Of a DNA stretch of 64,000 nt, positions 22,308 through 33,809 are shown in pieces. The position numbers and the translations under genes were made by a program. Under the pieces are notes generated by a model. It saw only the letters and a list, made by a program, of their open reading frames with translations. It did no database searches and was not told the origin of the DNA. The DNA comes from Stachybotrys elegans (lineage: Eukaryota; Ascomycota; Sordariomycetes; Hypocreales; Stachybotryaceae): NCBI GenBank assembly GCA_020746835.1, contig JAGPNK010000014.1:682001-746000 (forward strand). Reading direction: 5' to 3'. Positions within the stretch are counted from its first letter, which is position 1. Each line of letters begins with the position of its first letter.

Positions 22308-24967
22308 ATGCCCCCAGCGGAAGGATTCGAGGGCGATGAGTTCTCCAATAATCTTTTCAGCGACCTTGCTCCGCTTCTTACACTGTTCGGTGAGCAGGTG
22401 ACCAAGCAATTTCTCACTATGAGCATGAGCTGGGAGGATAATATTCTTCTGGCCATGGGCCCGCTGGGTATCATCACGATAATAGTCAGCGCTATCCGTG
22501 TTGGTGGGGGTAAAGGCCTCAAAACACTGATTGGGCGGTAAGAAGACAGGATAAATTATTCCAGCCGTTATTGATTGCATATAGGGCACGAGAGAGTCGA
22601 TCGGTTGTGGAACAAGAGCTGCTCTCATCGACTTCTGAAAATGTTTGCGAATTATGGAACGGACAAGAAATCGTTCGCTTGGTTGGGTCCTGGGACGAGA
22701 CGAGCACCCTGGTGGTTGATCAGAACGGTGATGTGTCTGAGATGGCCCATGCTTGGTGCGACGGAAGGCTTGAGTACAGTGACCATCTCAGAACCGAACT
22801 ATATGTGAAAAGCCTTACACAAAGAGCTCCTAATATAGCACTCAATGTCTCAGGATCAACAGTGTCCATGGGCATCCTGCGGACATGGACAGCCATTGGA
22901 CTTCTTGTCCAAATGTTCGCCATGGCTTTTCCCGGAATTGCGACCTACCAGCAGGGATGGGATAAAGCAGGTGTCCCTGTGGCTGAGTATGCCTACCCAT
23001 GCTTCTTACTGGGCACTGTATGTCTGGCGATTGGCCTGTTACTCTGTGGCCACATTATCGAAGGGGCCACCACGGAGAGGATGTTTTGGGTTACTGAGGA
23101 GGGTTGGAAAGATGGGCTCATGTTCTTCGTACTGCAGCAGAAGAAGTCAGTCGGCGATCTGCAATTTCCATTCTGCATCATACTCCCTGCCATGGATGAC
23201 GGGAAGTTCAGACTATCTAGTCTAAACAACAACGATTACAGGTGAATACAAGTCAACGTCAGAGATGCACGTCTGATTAACAAAGGATAGGAATCTTGCC
23301 ACCATATCGACTATTTTTGCCATTGTAGGATATGTCGTCCAATTTGTTGGACTACGGGCACTTCACTGGTCAGCTTCGATTGTGCAGCTGGGAGTAACGG
23401 TAATAATGACAGCGATTCGAGCCGGGGTTCGACAAAGCCTCGCCAAGGATCCCGTCTCATCCGTACCCTGGGAGGGCCACGAGGAGGCCTGGCTCACGCA
23501 GATTGTTCTTTCTGCCAGGGAGAGGCGCAAGGGGGTCGACTGCGGACCAAGAGATACCACCAATGCCAACTTCATGCAGCGCGCCAGGGTCCATTGCAGC
23601 AAGATTCTGCAGCAAGCCAAGGGATCATTATCCAACCGCCACGAGCTAACTCTTGGATTCGGAGAAGAGTCTTATTTCTGGGAAATTATTTGGCAGCCTT
23701 GCGCCTCGGACGTGGGTGGCTTCATGCAAAACCACTACAGACCAATCTGCAGCTTTTTGCAGGTAGGATTGTATCAATCTCCAGCATCAAACGAAGATGC
23801 CAGAGAGCCAGCAAATGAGCCGGTACTCGCGTCTCCGCCTCACGTTTATTCTCGAATAAGCGACTGCATTCGATCCGAAAGGACAGGAACATATGTGGAC
23901 ATGGATGAATTATCATCTGTGTCGCAAGCACTCTGCACCGCCATCGAGCACACAATGGGAATACTTTGCCAGGATGATGCGGTTATGTGGAAGCAGCCCA
24001 TTGGTAGTATGCTCAAGACGTCGGAACAAGGTGGTGCCTCAAGTATGAAGCTGCAATGGACATTCAACGTGCGCTACGGGAGCGCCAGAGACTACCACCA
24101 ACCACAGACAACTCAAAATCGATTTTGCTTGAACATAGAGGGGTTGCAGAACTCAGGCCCACGTGCAGATGTGGCAAATCCCCATACGTGGAGGGTTGAT
24201 CACGACTTGATACAAGCCGCCATTGGCTTATCAGTTTACACAAACGCAGTTCGGGACGCACTACGGAATGGCCGACAAGATAAACCCGACGGACCAAGGC
24301 CGCGACACTATCGTCCCTACAAGAAAGACATACGAATCATTGGGTACGAGAGAGAGAATGGAAATTCATCATCACACTTCTCATATGAAAAGATTAAGCA
24401 ATGGCTTAAGGATGAAATAGCCGTTGCTATTCATTCTAAACCCCGACCTCAACTTTTCCGAGAGGGAGACTGGAACAGTAATTCCATTTTTGGCCTGTTC
24501 CTCTCAAGTCTCACCGACGAGTATGTGAATTCACCAGATTTACGTTTTCCCTTGCCCTACGGGTAACATTGGCTCACACAGGTAACCACAGCGATAGTTC
24601 ATGCTTAGAAAGCCCTTCTGCCGACGAGTGTCGCGAAGTATACATCGAAAGGGTGGGTTACTACACGGCAACAGTCCGCTTCGCGCAGGAATTATTTTCC
24701 CTCTTCATGCTCGGGGTAGCCTCGAATATTGACGGAGTAAAGGGAGACATGACTTCGCTTTGTGACACTACTGATGGGTTACCTGGTATCAAAAGAATGT
24801 CAAATTCTATCTTCACATCTATCTCGCGAGCGCTCATCAATGAAAAGCTCGTGGAAGATGTAGGGGAAGCTGAAGTACTTATTATTCCTGCTTTTGCCAA
24901 GTACAATCTTCTTCCGACGAAGGAGACAGAAGGATCCCCGGAGGAACACGCAGAGGTTAGAGGCTAA
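22308..24967 (+). CDS. Large fungal membrane-anchored protein of unknown function
   Basis: Exons 22308-22537, 22585-23241, 23291-24520 and 24592-24967 give about 830 residues in frame. The first two introns are clear. The third (24521-24591, GTATGT donor) is my best choice; a 35-nt alternative at 24563-24597 also keeps frame but is very short. The N-terminus has a hydrophobic helix (ILLAMGPLGIITIIVSAI), followed by a motif common to a fungal protein family (IGRARESRSVVEQELLSSTSENVCELWNG, in separate parts). More helices occur at TWTAIGLLVQMFAMAFPGIA, CFLLGTVCLAIGLLLCGHII and TIFAIVGYVVQFVGL. The remaining C-terminal half is soluble and polar. Related fungal proteins often carry ankyrin repeats after such a module; none is visible here. 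Function unknown. Confidence 0.75.
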
Positions 24968-26254
24968 TAGGGTCCAGAAAGCTTGAAAATTCCAGCGTCT
25001 GTTTATATGGGATCCTTGTTGAGGCGCTAGTGTCGAGTTATTGGAGATTTCTTTTATGGCAGATGCAACTCTGCTGTTGGTTGGCCTTGACGTGATCATT
25101 TATTGTAATGCTTCAATCGGCTCACGCTCTAGGTACCAATGACAATGTGTCATCAATGCTTCCACCACGTCTATATCTGGTCGTGGACTTGGTAAAACCT
25201 ATAAATCGACGCAGGACCTGCTTATCCGCCTGGCTGAGGCTTGCGAGTCAATTTGACGCTCAAGACTATGACGAGGGGTGGATACTTTAGACTTTGTCGA
25301 GAGAAGCCGAAGGGCCAAACCGAACCCCAATTTCAATGATCAGTTGGAGATATGGGCCGAGATCAACAATGCACTGTGGTTTCCTCACCAGAAGGGCCGA
25401 GAGGTAGTGCGGCGGCGGTGTGGCCGATGTTTATTGGCTGGCCTTCTTGCCCATTCCACCATTGCTGCCTGTGCTTCTTTCACGATGCGTTTCCCCCACG
25501 CACCCAAAATACCGCCTGTTGCTTAATACCGCGTGAATTGGACAGAAATAGGATAATGTGGCCGGAACGGGTGAGTGAGTGGCGTCACGAGCTCAAGAGA
25601 GGGGTTCACAGTCATGGACGACAAAGCAGCTCATGTCCCCCTTCCTCGTTGACCGTGTCACGGCCTTTCAAGTCCTCCCCCTTTTCGATTGCGTCACTTT
25701 TGGTGCACTCTCCCCAGGTTCCAGCAGACTAGTTTCATCTGTACTCTTTCCACCTCCAGTGCACGGAGGAAACCCCCCTCGCAATACCAACCTGATACCC
25801 TCAAGTCCTTCAAATCCAAGCGGCAGGATTCTGGTCAAAATTATGTGTCGCATCTTCAGAACGACCATACGCTTCACCCAATGCCCTGAGAGCTGCACTC
25901 GGATCGATGAAAAGCTCGTCACGGACGACTGCTCCAAGTTCAACGAGACCGGGCTGGCTTGCGATAGCCCCGAGGTGGTGCACTTTGGCCAGTCGAAGAG
26001 CAGGAGCCAGTGCGGCATTCATAAGGATGAGGGTTACAGCGACCGCAACACACGCTAGCGGTTTCTCGTCGGGCTGTTACAGTCCTATGAACAACAAGAC
26101 AGCGAGGGAGTAGAGTGAGAGAGCCATGTGCGTGTCGGCTGTGGCGACATGAAAGAGTATATGTGGCGAGTATTCAAGGGCAAGGGGGATGCTCCGCTCA
26201 AGCTGGCGCATTATTACGTATAAATACATATGCTACAGACCTATCACCAGCACG
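24968..26254. other. Gene-poor stretch with a possible decayed minus-strand frame
   Basis: About 1.3 kb. The only hint of coding is on the minus strand near 25810-26126, where a short hydrophobic ATG frame runs into a TAA and the same frame then stays open for about 80 codons with alanine-rich, protein-like composition. Evidence is too weak to call a gene. Confidence 0.4.
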
Positions 26255-27196
26255 TCAACCCACTTGAGCCGCCCTCGGGTTTGTATCATACACATTGTTT
26301 AAAGAATTGATGACTTGTTCCGACGTTTTAAAGGCCCCATCCCAGCAGCCGCGAATAACAGCTCCGCAGACTAGGCCGGACACGTCGGGGAAAATTGCTT
26401 TCCCAAACAATTTCTCAACCTCCTCCTCCTCTAAGCCAGCATAGGGCTCCTCCCCGACTATGACAAAGTAAATGACAGAGCCGAGGGCGAAGATGTCGTC
26501 GGTCTTTTCCACCGCGCGGTGCCAGCTCCAGCCGGGGGGCAGAAATCTTGGCCCGGCCGCAGTGGTAGGCGCTGACCCAGCGATGGAACTGCCAGCAAAG
26601 TCGGCGATGTGGAGATCAAGGGCCGCGCTCAGCATGAAGTTGCGCGGTGTGACATCGCAGTGAACAATGTCGACCGCGTGGAGTGCCGCCAGCGCCGCAG
26701 CAGCCTGCAGAGCCCAACGCTGTCGGATCTCCCCTGGAATCTGTGCCGTCTTCGTCATGTACGTCGCTAGATCCCCCTTCTCAAGGTACTCCAGAGTCAG
26801 GCAGCAGGACTCGGGGTCCCAGTCGACCAGCCTAGGAGTATAAGGGCAGTTCCCAAGTCTTCGGTATGCTTCAGCTTCTATCCTCATGTCCCGACGATGA
26901 TCTTCCTCTTCTTTGGGCGAGTAAGGGTTTGACTTTGGGGACTTCACAATGTCTCCTGATGGGAGCAGCTCAACATGAGATGTCGCACCGCCGCCGACTT
27001 GCTTCCCTTTGGTTATGTAGTAGATAGTGCCATGTGGAACTGTTTCTGGGATCCGAAAAACGGACTCGGGCCAGTTAGGATGTTCCCTACGTTGCCAGGA
27101 CCCGGGGATCGGCTTGTAGGTGATGTGATGAGGAGGCGCCACAGACTCCTGGTGGAACTCGATAAGTACAATCCAGAAGATTAGAAGTGGTGTCAT
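26255..27196 (-). CDS. Fungal protein kinase-like protein
   Basis: Single exon, 313 residues, starting at the ATG at 27194-27196. It begins with a hydrophobic stretch (MTPLLIFWIVLIEF), possibly a membrane anchor or signal segment. The kinase fold is recognisable: a glycine-rich loop region (GKQVGGGATSHVEL), an alphaC Glu segment (RIEAEAYRRLG), a hinge (LTLEYLEKGDLATYM), a catalytic loop HCDVTPRNFML with the catalytic Asp and the Asn present, and DFA in place of DFG. A Pro-Pro-Gly-Trp activation segment and a DIFALGSVIYFVIVG helix follow. The HCD and DFA forms occur in a fungus-specific kinase group, so activity is plausible but not assured. Substrate and role are unknown. The neighbouring kinase-related sequences at 27.8 and 28.4 kb look decayed. 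Confidence 0.8.
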   Translation of the reverse strand: MTPLLIFWIVLIEFHQESVAPPHHITYKPIPGSWQRREHPNWPESVFRIPETVPHGTIYYITKGKQVGGGATSHVELLPSGDIVKSPKSNPYSPKEEEDHRRDMRIEAEAYRRLGNCPYTPRLVDWDPESCCLTLEYLEKGDLATYMTKTAQIPGEIRQRWALQAAAALAALHAVDIVHCDVTPRNFMLSAALDLHIADFAGSSIAGSAPTTAAGPRFLPPGWSWHRAVEKTDDIFALGSVIYFVIVGEEPYAGLEEEEVEKLFGKAIFPDVSGLVCGAVIRGCWDGAFKTSEQVINSLNNVYDTNPRAAQVG

Positions 27197-27770
27197 ACAG
27201 CTTCTTTGTTGACTTTAGTCTCAAGTGACAGCATTGATTGTCTGCCTAGGAGTCTCAGGAAGAGATTCCAGAATGCTGCGCCTTGTGTGATTGCGGACTG
27301 CCATATCGCGGCCAGAAATGGCAAACCGCCAAAATGTTTAACGATGGACATTGCGTAGGACATAAAAGAAGAAGGGAAGATATCGAGCCCTCTACGACAA
27401 GATCTTGGGGTGGCTTCCTTCAGCACCGATTGTCATAATGAGAGAGCCAAGGGAACAACGGTTCATTGCAGGGAGAGCGCTAGGCCGCGCAGGAAATAGA
27501 GTACAGAAATGGGTAAGTATGTATGTATCATGTGACTACTGAGTCTAAGACTAAAATGGAGCCCCATGCCATCAGCGACAGACAATTAATTGATCGATCT
27601 GGTGGACCTAACCTCCAAGTCTTGGTATTAGTCCTATCGAGGATTTTCTAGCCTGAGCAACGAGAAGGCCAGATTGATCGCATGCATCGGCTTTGGCGCG
27701 CAGGTTTCTCCAGATACTCAGCTCCATTGACACAGGCGCGGACGGTCTGCGCTCGACCACAAGAATGGCG

Positions 27771-28120
27771 CAACGGTATCTTCCTCTGGGCCTAGACAAT
27801 ATCGGAGATGTTGAAGAAAACCGCCCTAGGGGCTCTAGATGGCAAATACAAAATAATACACAAGCTAGGGTCGGGCGGCTTTTCTACAACTTGGCTAGCT
27901 CGCGATGTGATCTGCAAAGGCTACTGCGCACTCAAAATTCTCAAGGCCAGAGAGACAGCATCATCGAAGGAGTTGAAAACGCTACAGTAGCTAGCATCTG
28001 CAAACAGGATCTAATGGGCAGTGTACATCACCTCTATGTGCTCTTTACAGATAGCAATATCCAGGAATTCCCTTGCGGCGGTATCCTTGAAGGAACACAC
28101 ACAAAATCCGAGGATATAAT
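27771..28120 (+). pseudogene. Decayed SRPK-type protein kinase fragment
   Basis: Two overlapping frames carry consecutive pieces of an SR-protein-kinase-like N-lobe. One frame reads QRYLPLGLDNIGDV up to about 27815. The next frame continues KYKIIHKLGSGGFSTTWLARD and CALKILKARETASSKELKTLQ, ending at a TAG at 27988-27990. A weaker GPNG-like stretch follows in another frame (LMGSVHHLYVLFTD). SRPK-type kinases of fungi normally have the GDV, HKLGxGGFSTxWLARD and ALKIL motifs on one open frame, so at least one frameshift and one stop separate them here. There is no catalytic loop on a shared frame. This is best read as a pseudogene relic. Confidence 0.55.
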
Positions 28121-28435
28121 GATGCTACTTGCATACACTGAAAGGCCAATCTGCCAATCGTGGGTCCCCTGACGCTGTTGTCGCTGCCACTTCCACAGCA
28201 TCACCAGCTTGTTCTTAGATTCGCCAGGGGGGTGACTGGTGCTTCTTTTAGTTCTACCTCAGCGCTTACCATCCAAAGGATCTCCTTCCCACTGGCGGCG
28301 GGCCATGAAGCCCAACGTGCCGACTCTTCTCTTGATCAACGGCACAAAGTCCAGGCGAGAAGACGGAAGTTGGCACAACCTCAGTGGTAAGAGTGTTCAC
28401 CGATGAGGTCGACATTACCGCTAAATGCACCGAGG

Positions 28436-29266
28436 TTAAAAATCACCAAAATACCTGCGCCTGACCTCATCCATCTGTAACTCTTCCGGCATGGGTATCA
28501 AGAATCGATCTACCTTATCTTCCCAGAACAGGTTATGCGGGTTGACATTCCTAGCACATGCATATTCCCAGTATGACGGGAACCATCCTGCCGTCTCCCA
28601 GTCCAGAATACCCACCACCTCGTCTCCTTCCACCATGATGTTGAAACTGCTCAGATCACCGTGCGTGAAGACCAACCCGTGATTTGCCTGCTGGTAGAAT
28701 CTCAAGAGCTCTGGTAGGCCGTCGGGCGCGCTTTCGTACTCAACATCTGGATCAAAATCGCCAATGAGCGCTTCATGAAACTCGCGGGTTGTAGCAAAGG
28801 GGCCCCAGAAGTGCTTTGAGGGCAAGCGACAATCAAAGAAGGGTCCGCCGTTGACGTTGCTGACGCCTATGTCTTGGCGGGGAGGGTGCACTGAGCGTAT
28901 TTCAGCCACCATGCGGCGTAGCTGGTCAAGTATGCGTGCTTTGGATTCTTGGGGACGATTTTTCCATCCGTACGCTGCCATATGGCCCCTGAGTCGGCTC
29001 ATGACAATATATGTCTTGCCCTTGAGGACAAAGGCGCAATATACCTTGGGGACAGGCACGGAGGTATGCCGAGCAATAAACTGCATGGCGTGAGCCTCGG
29101 CCAGGTTCTCAAACGGTTTGGCCTTGATAACAATATTTCCAATGGATGTCAAACCAGGCGAGGGCTTCCACAACCGTTTAAGTTACCTGTGGCTCCTCAA
29201 TCTCAGAGCAACAATGGTGAGTAGCCGGTTGATGGGCTCAGAATCTCTGACGAAACCATCTCCCAT
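28436..29266 (-). pseudogene. APH-family phosphotransferase interrupted by an in-frame stop
   Basis: From the ATG at 29264-29266 the frame runs 27 codons to a TAA at 29183-29185, then continues in the same frame to a stop at 28436. The downstream part is a clear aminoglycoside-phosphotransferase-like fold: NIVIKAKPFE (ATP-binding Lys region), SVPVPKVYCAF, YIVMSRLRG, the catalytic loop FTHGDLSSFNIMV and the metal-binding GILDWETAGWFPSYWEY. All key residues are intact there. I tested the visible GT donors and AG acceptors around the stop and none removes it in frame. Starting at the next in-frame ATG would lose the ATP-binding Lys. So either this is a recent pseudogene, or an intron or base error is hidden at this site. 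Confidence 0.6.
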
Positions 29267-29708
29267 CTTGACTGTTGAGGCGGCAGCGACGGTATGGGCG
29301 GGTGTGCTAATAAGCGCGCGAGCTTGTCAGCCAGTGGCCGTTGAGCTCTGCTGGGCGTCTCTGTATGAGGATGGCTCACGCACGCGTCGATGTCGGTGAC
29401 ATGAGTGATTTGAAGGCGGTGACCGGGTTTTAGACTGCGCAAGTGATTGGCATCGCATCAGGCCACGGGAGGCAGTTGATGAAAGGCGCGTGATGCATCA
29501 ATGAATGAATGGGGACTAAGCGACCAAGGCATCTGCGGAGGAAATAGGGGACCCATTGCCAGTGGTAGAACCAACAGACGTGCGCGACAGAGTGAGAGAG
29601 CTAAGGATGGCCACACGCACTAATCACAACAGGGTAGGACACTTCATTTGAGCTTTTTTATTTTTTATCACCGATTTTGAGAGCACAACTGTGGAAACCC
29701 GGCGCTTG
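29267..29708. other. Intergenic
   Basis: About 440 bp between the interrupted phosphotransferase and the metallophosphoesterase stop. No supported gene was seen. Confidence 0.5.
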
Positions 29709-30885
29709 CTATGCATATGTTGCTGTCAGTTGGCAAAGCTCATGCGCCTGCTGGCATGCCGCGTAGCTCTCGTTCTTTCCTGCATCGCCACTCTTGACTA
29801 AATCGTGCTCAATATTGACCGTCATCCCAAGGTCGAACCCTGCACATTGAGAAATGCCATGATATTGGTATCCCTGCTGGTTGCTCAGCAGCCGCAGTGG
29901 CTCGGCATTGCCGTGTCTCTCCACGGAAAAGTCACAGTTGTAGTGGGTGTGCCCAAAGGCCCAAAGCTTGACGTTGCCGCTCTGGAAGCACGTCTGCCCA
30001 GATAGGTCAGACCGGAAGGCATAGCTGCGGGGGCTATTAGCATGACGGACATCTGCGGCTTTCTCGCTGCTCGTAGGGCACCAATGCGTTAGGATCATAA
30101 TCTTGTCGTCCGTGCCATCTCGTTGGCGAACTTGGTCATTCAACCACGCCAGATCGCGTTTGTGGGCTTGGTTGTGGGCTTTCGGGGTCCAACCCTGGAT
30201 CTTGTGAAAGTCATTTATGCTCTGTCGGCACTTATCCATGTAAAGCGGTGGGAGAAAGGAGAAGAGACTGCAGCCTAGGATGACAGTCTGGGTGTCAGGG
30301 ATGCGGTATGCATTGCGGTCAAGCAAGATGAAGTCCCCGAGGTCAGAGCGAGGCCAAACACTCCGCTCAAATTCGTGAAAGGTCCGTAATGTTTTCTCCC
30401 AGGTTCCCTGGTACGACTCGTGGTTGCCGCAAACGAGAAAGACTCGCTCGAACTGCTTGAGTTGGGCCGTCAGGAAATCGAGATACTCATCGGTATGGAG
30501 CGCCATGTTGCCAATGTCACCAAGCAAAGCCAGGTTGGGGGCTCGTGAAGTGATCTCAAACTCATGATAGTTGCCGTTCATCTCGAGATGCAGGTCGGAG
30601 ATAATCTGGACGGAAGCTAGAGTCTCGGGAGGCCTTTTAATGGGAGCGAAGGTTGGGAAATGGTTTCCGACGCAGTGACTTATCGCAGCAGTATTTGACG
30701 ATGGAAGCTGGGACGGTGTAGGGAAGCTGGTATGTGAAAGGGCTTTTGGGTAGCGCGAGAGACGCGGCTTGGCAGCCATCTTGATAGAACGGTATTAGCG
30801 AGGAGAATGGTACGTGGATTGAGGCGTTACTCACAGTTCTAGCCAAGCCGTAGACCAAATCGGCCGCTTTCTTGAAGTTGGACAT
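29709..30885 (-). CDS. Calcineurin-like metallophosphoesterase
   Basis: Predicted metal-dependent phosphoesterase. Exons 30885-30835 and 30779-29709 give about 373 residues; the 55-nt intron (30780-30834) has a GTGAGT donor and AAG acceptor. The second exon also begins with ATG, so an alternative shorter form is possible. All metal-binding motifs are present in order: SDLHLE, GDIGN, GNHES, LTHWCP and GHTHYN. The N-terminal 55 residues are Ser/Pro-rich and may be unstructured or a targeting segment. The substrate cannot be predicted; fungal relatives are mostly uncharacterised. It is divergent from the HET-domain gene. Confidence 0.88.
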
Positions 30886-31448
30886 GGTGCTGGCTGTGGT
30901 TGTGTGGCTTGAGGTGTTGCAGAATGGAGCAGGGTTGCAGTGACGTGAAAAGGTGATTGAGGATTTTGAGAATTTATAAGGCAAAATGTAAAGTTTTCGA
31001 GCCAAACCTTGCCGCACGCTTGCGGGAAGGCCCTTTCAATGGCATCGTAGACCTTGTGTAAAAGTCTGTTATACCACCAAGGGCTCTGGCTGGAGACGGC
31101 GAGATGGAGGGCATCGTGGTGAACAAAAGTATACGGGAAGAGTAGCTCGCCTGATGTTCAAAATCGAAATGGTGACAAGGCGAATCTCCTGGTTGAAGTG
31201 GGTTTTAGGCTTCGATGGAAGCTATACGCTGTGATACAGGATGTCTTGTTCCCATGCTTGCATACAAGTTACAGGAGGTCATCACTGGGAGACGTCCAGC
31301 TGGGGGTGAGGTGGATTGATTCGTCTGCCACTGTCAGCTTGCTACCCCTCCTGGTTGTTGAAAGCGGCAGGAGCCTCCCGTGTGCAACACAGCCGCCACA
31401 TCTGCCACATCTGCCACATCTGCCATCGCGCCGCTAATTTCCTACGCC
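30886..31448. other. Divergent promoter between the metallophosphoesterase and the HET gene
   Basis: About 560 bp. A 9-bp unit (CCACATCTG) is repeated three times at 31396-31422, about 26 bp upstream of the HET start codon. Upstream in-frame open codons lack an ATG. Confidence 0.55.
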
Positions 31449-33324
31449 ATGAGGCTTCTCGATGCAACAACCCTAGAGCTCGGCGACTTTCCAGACTCGA
31501 GAGCACCGCCCTACATCATATTATCACACACCTGGGGCCATGATGAGATTACCTTCCAAGAGATGCAAGGCGACCATGCCGCGCTGGAGGACCGAGCTAG
31601 CTATCAGAAGATCAAAGGGTGCTGCAGGAAGGCACGAGGAGATGGATATGGTTACGTGTGGATAGATACATGCTGGTAAGCCTCTGCCATGCCATGCCTG
31701 CATTCTTCCGCCATCTCTCTGACCCTTTGATGTCAGCATCGACAAGACCAGCAGTGCAGAGCTGACGGAAGCCATCAACTCCATGTACCGCTGGTATTCC
31801 AACGCAGACATCTGCTATGCCTATCTCGTCGACATACCTCGCCAATGGATGGTGGTGAGTCCCTGGAGGGATGAGTTCGACAGCGACTTCATGTTCCGCG
31901 ACAGCAGGTGGTTCACGCGCGGCTGGACACTCCAGGAGCTCATCGCACCCGCCACAGTCGAGTTCTACGCCGAGGACTGGTCCGAGATTGGAACCAAGCG
32001 CAGCCTCAAGACGCAGCTGGCCGAAATCACAGGCATCGATATCCGCGTACTGGACGGTGCTTCGCCCAGCATCTGCAATGTGGCCGAGCGCATGTCTTGG
32101 GCCGCCCAGCGTAGTACGACGAGGGTCGAGGACAGCGCTTACTGCCTCCTCGGGCTCTTCGACGTCAACATGCCCCTTATATACGGCGAGGGCAGCAAAG
32201 CACTCTACCGGCTCCAGCAAGAAATCCTCAACGCTACGGATGACGATACGCTGCTTGCTTGGGGTTTCGGCAACGAAAATAGCGTCATTTTCAGTCCCAG
32301 TCGGGTATTCAGATTCGACGAGCTGTCTCGCCTGGCTCTGATCGAAAATATCGAGGAACAGATAATCGCGACGATCGCAGGAAGAGTCAAGGTAAGTCCC
32401 TTGGCAGATACCATATCGTGCTTCGAAGCACCACGCGGGGGAAGCAGGAAATACGGCAATCTCGAGAAATTCTGTGATTTTTTGGCGGACGACAAAGATG
32501 CCAACCCCCCTATCATGACGAGGCGAGGCCTCCGCGTCGACCTCTATGTGAGGGGTTGTGGAGATGGGTTATACCTGGCTTTTGTGAACAGCAGGTTGGG
32601 CAAAGATCTTGTGTGCATCTGCTTGAGCCGGGACCACGAGGATACGAGCGTTTACTATCGACTGAGGGGCTCTGGCTTGAGGAGCTGGTTCGCCCTTGTC
32701 CCTCTAGAGAGCATCCGCCACTTTGAACGACAAACCATGATCCTTGCAAAACCCGAACCGGCGGAACAAGCAGCCCGAAAGCACAGCTTACCGTTCCGCC
32801 GAGTCGGCCGGCCGTTCCCTCTGTCGAACAATGAGATTGTGGAGCTATCCAACTTCCGCCTGCGCGCCGATTCCAAGGACATTGTCCTTCAGCAGGCCTT
32901 CTTCAAAAGTGGACTGTCTGAGGAAGGCATGGAGTTTGTAGACTTTGTGCACGTGCAATGCGGCACACAGGAACCACTCATCGTCGTCGTAGGGAATTCC
33001 TGGGGCAAAATTCTGCCGCTATCAGATCCCGTGTTCGAGACACCTTCCGGATCGCTGTACATCGGCGGGACGAGCAAGCTGCGTCTCTCCGTTGCACACA
33101 AGGTATGTCAGGCCTTGGCCGAGAGGTTCCCAGCTCCGCGCGAGGTAATGGATCGCATGATCAGATACTTTGAGACCTGTGTCATCTCACTGTCGTGGCG
33201 CCATAGTCTCTGGCAAGGGCGGCTGCAGATGGTTGTCGACCTGCATCTGTGGGCCAAGAAACCCAATCTTTCGCTGGACGGAAAATGGGACGTGATCCCT
33301 GAGCAGCCCGAGAGTACAGAATGA
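31449..33324 (+). CDS. HET-domain protein (heterokaryon-incompatibility family)
   Basis: Intracellular fungal protein of the HET family, linked to non-self recognition and programmed cell death in known members. Exons 31449-31675 and 31737-33324 give 604 residues; the intron is 61 nt. Diagnostic motifs: LSHTWG near residues 25-30, then WIDTCCIDK across the splice junction near residues 71-79, AINSMYRWYSNADICYAYL, and RGWTLQELIAP. The region beyond about residue 250 has no domain I recognise. There are no NACHT, WD or ankyrin repeats, so it is a short HET protein. Whether it controls incompatibility is unknown; many HET genes do not. Confidence 0.9.
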
Positions 33325-33809
33325 AGAACAAATACATCCAAGGTTTACCAATGAGACGTCCAGCCGTGGTCGTGATAAAATAATCCGACTGTCGGGAGTT
33401 GCTCCGCACATCGGCTAGATGCTGGAGCCTATTCTTGGCTTTTCCACCAGCCCATCCTCCAAACTCCAATCATCATCGCCATTGAGCAACCCTTGTATCT
33501 GCCGTTCCACATCCGTACGCCTTCGTCATTGACCGACTTATCTCTGCAGATCCCTCCCGGCTCTCACTTATCTCTCCGCTCCCGGCGTTGACATCCATCG
33601 CAGCCTGCGAAAACGTAATGGGACTGCTTCCCCTCAACAGCCAAAACCCACAGTGATAAGACCCATGGCCTTGGTCTCACAGGCTCAATGGATTCATGAG
33701 ATAGCCCAGCATTGGCATAAATAACGGCGGCCCCGCCTAATGTCTCTGTCCTCCCAGGTCCGCAACGCCTTCTTCGGGTAGCCATCTGACTCCTCCTTCG
33801 TCTAACACA
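33325..33809. other. Intergenic, promoter of amidase 1
   Basis: About 485 bp. A TATA-like CATAAATA lies at 33715-33722, about 90 nt upstream of the ATG at 33810, followed by a CT-rich stretch typical of fungal start regions. Confidence 0.5.

Noticed and set aside
27193..27426. Upstream exon for the kinase at 26255-27196
   Set aside because: The frame lacks an early ATG and ends in a stop overlapping the kinase ATG; no in-phase junction was found.
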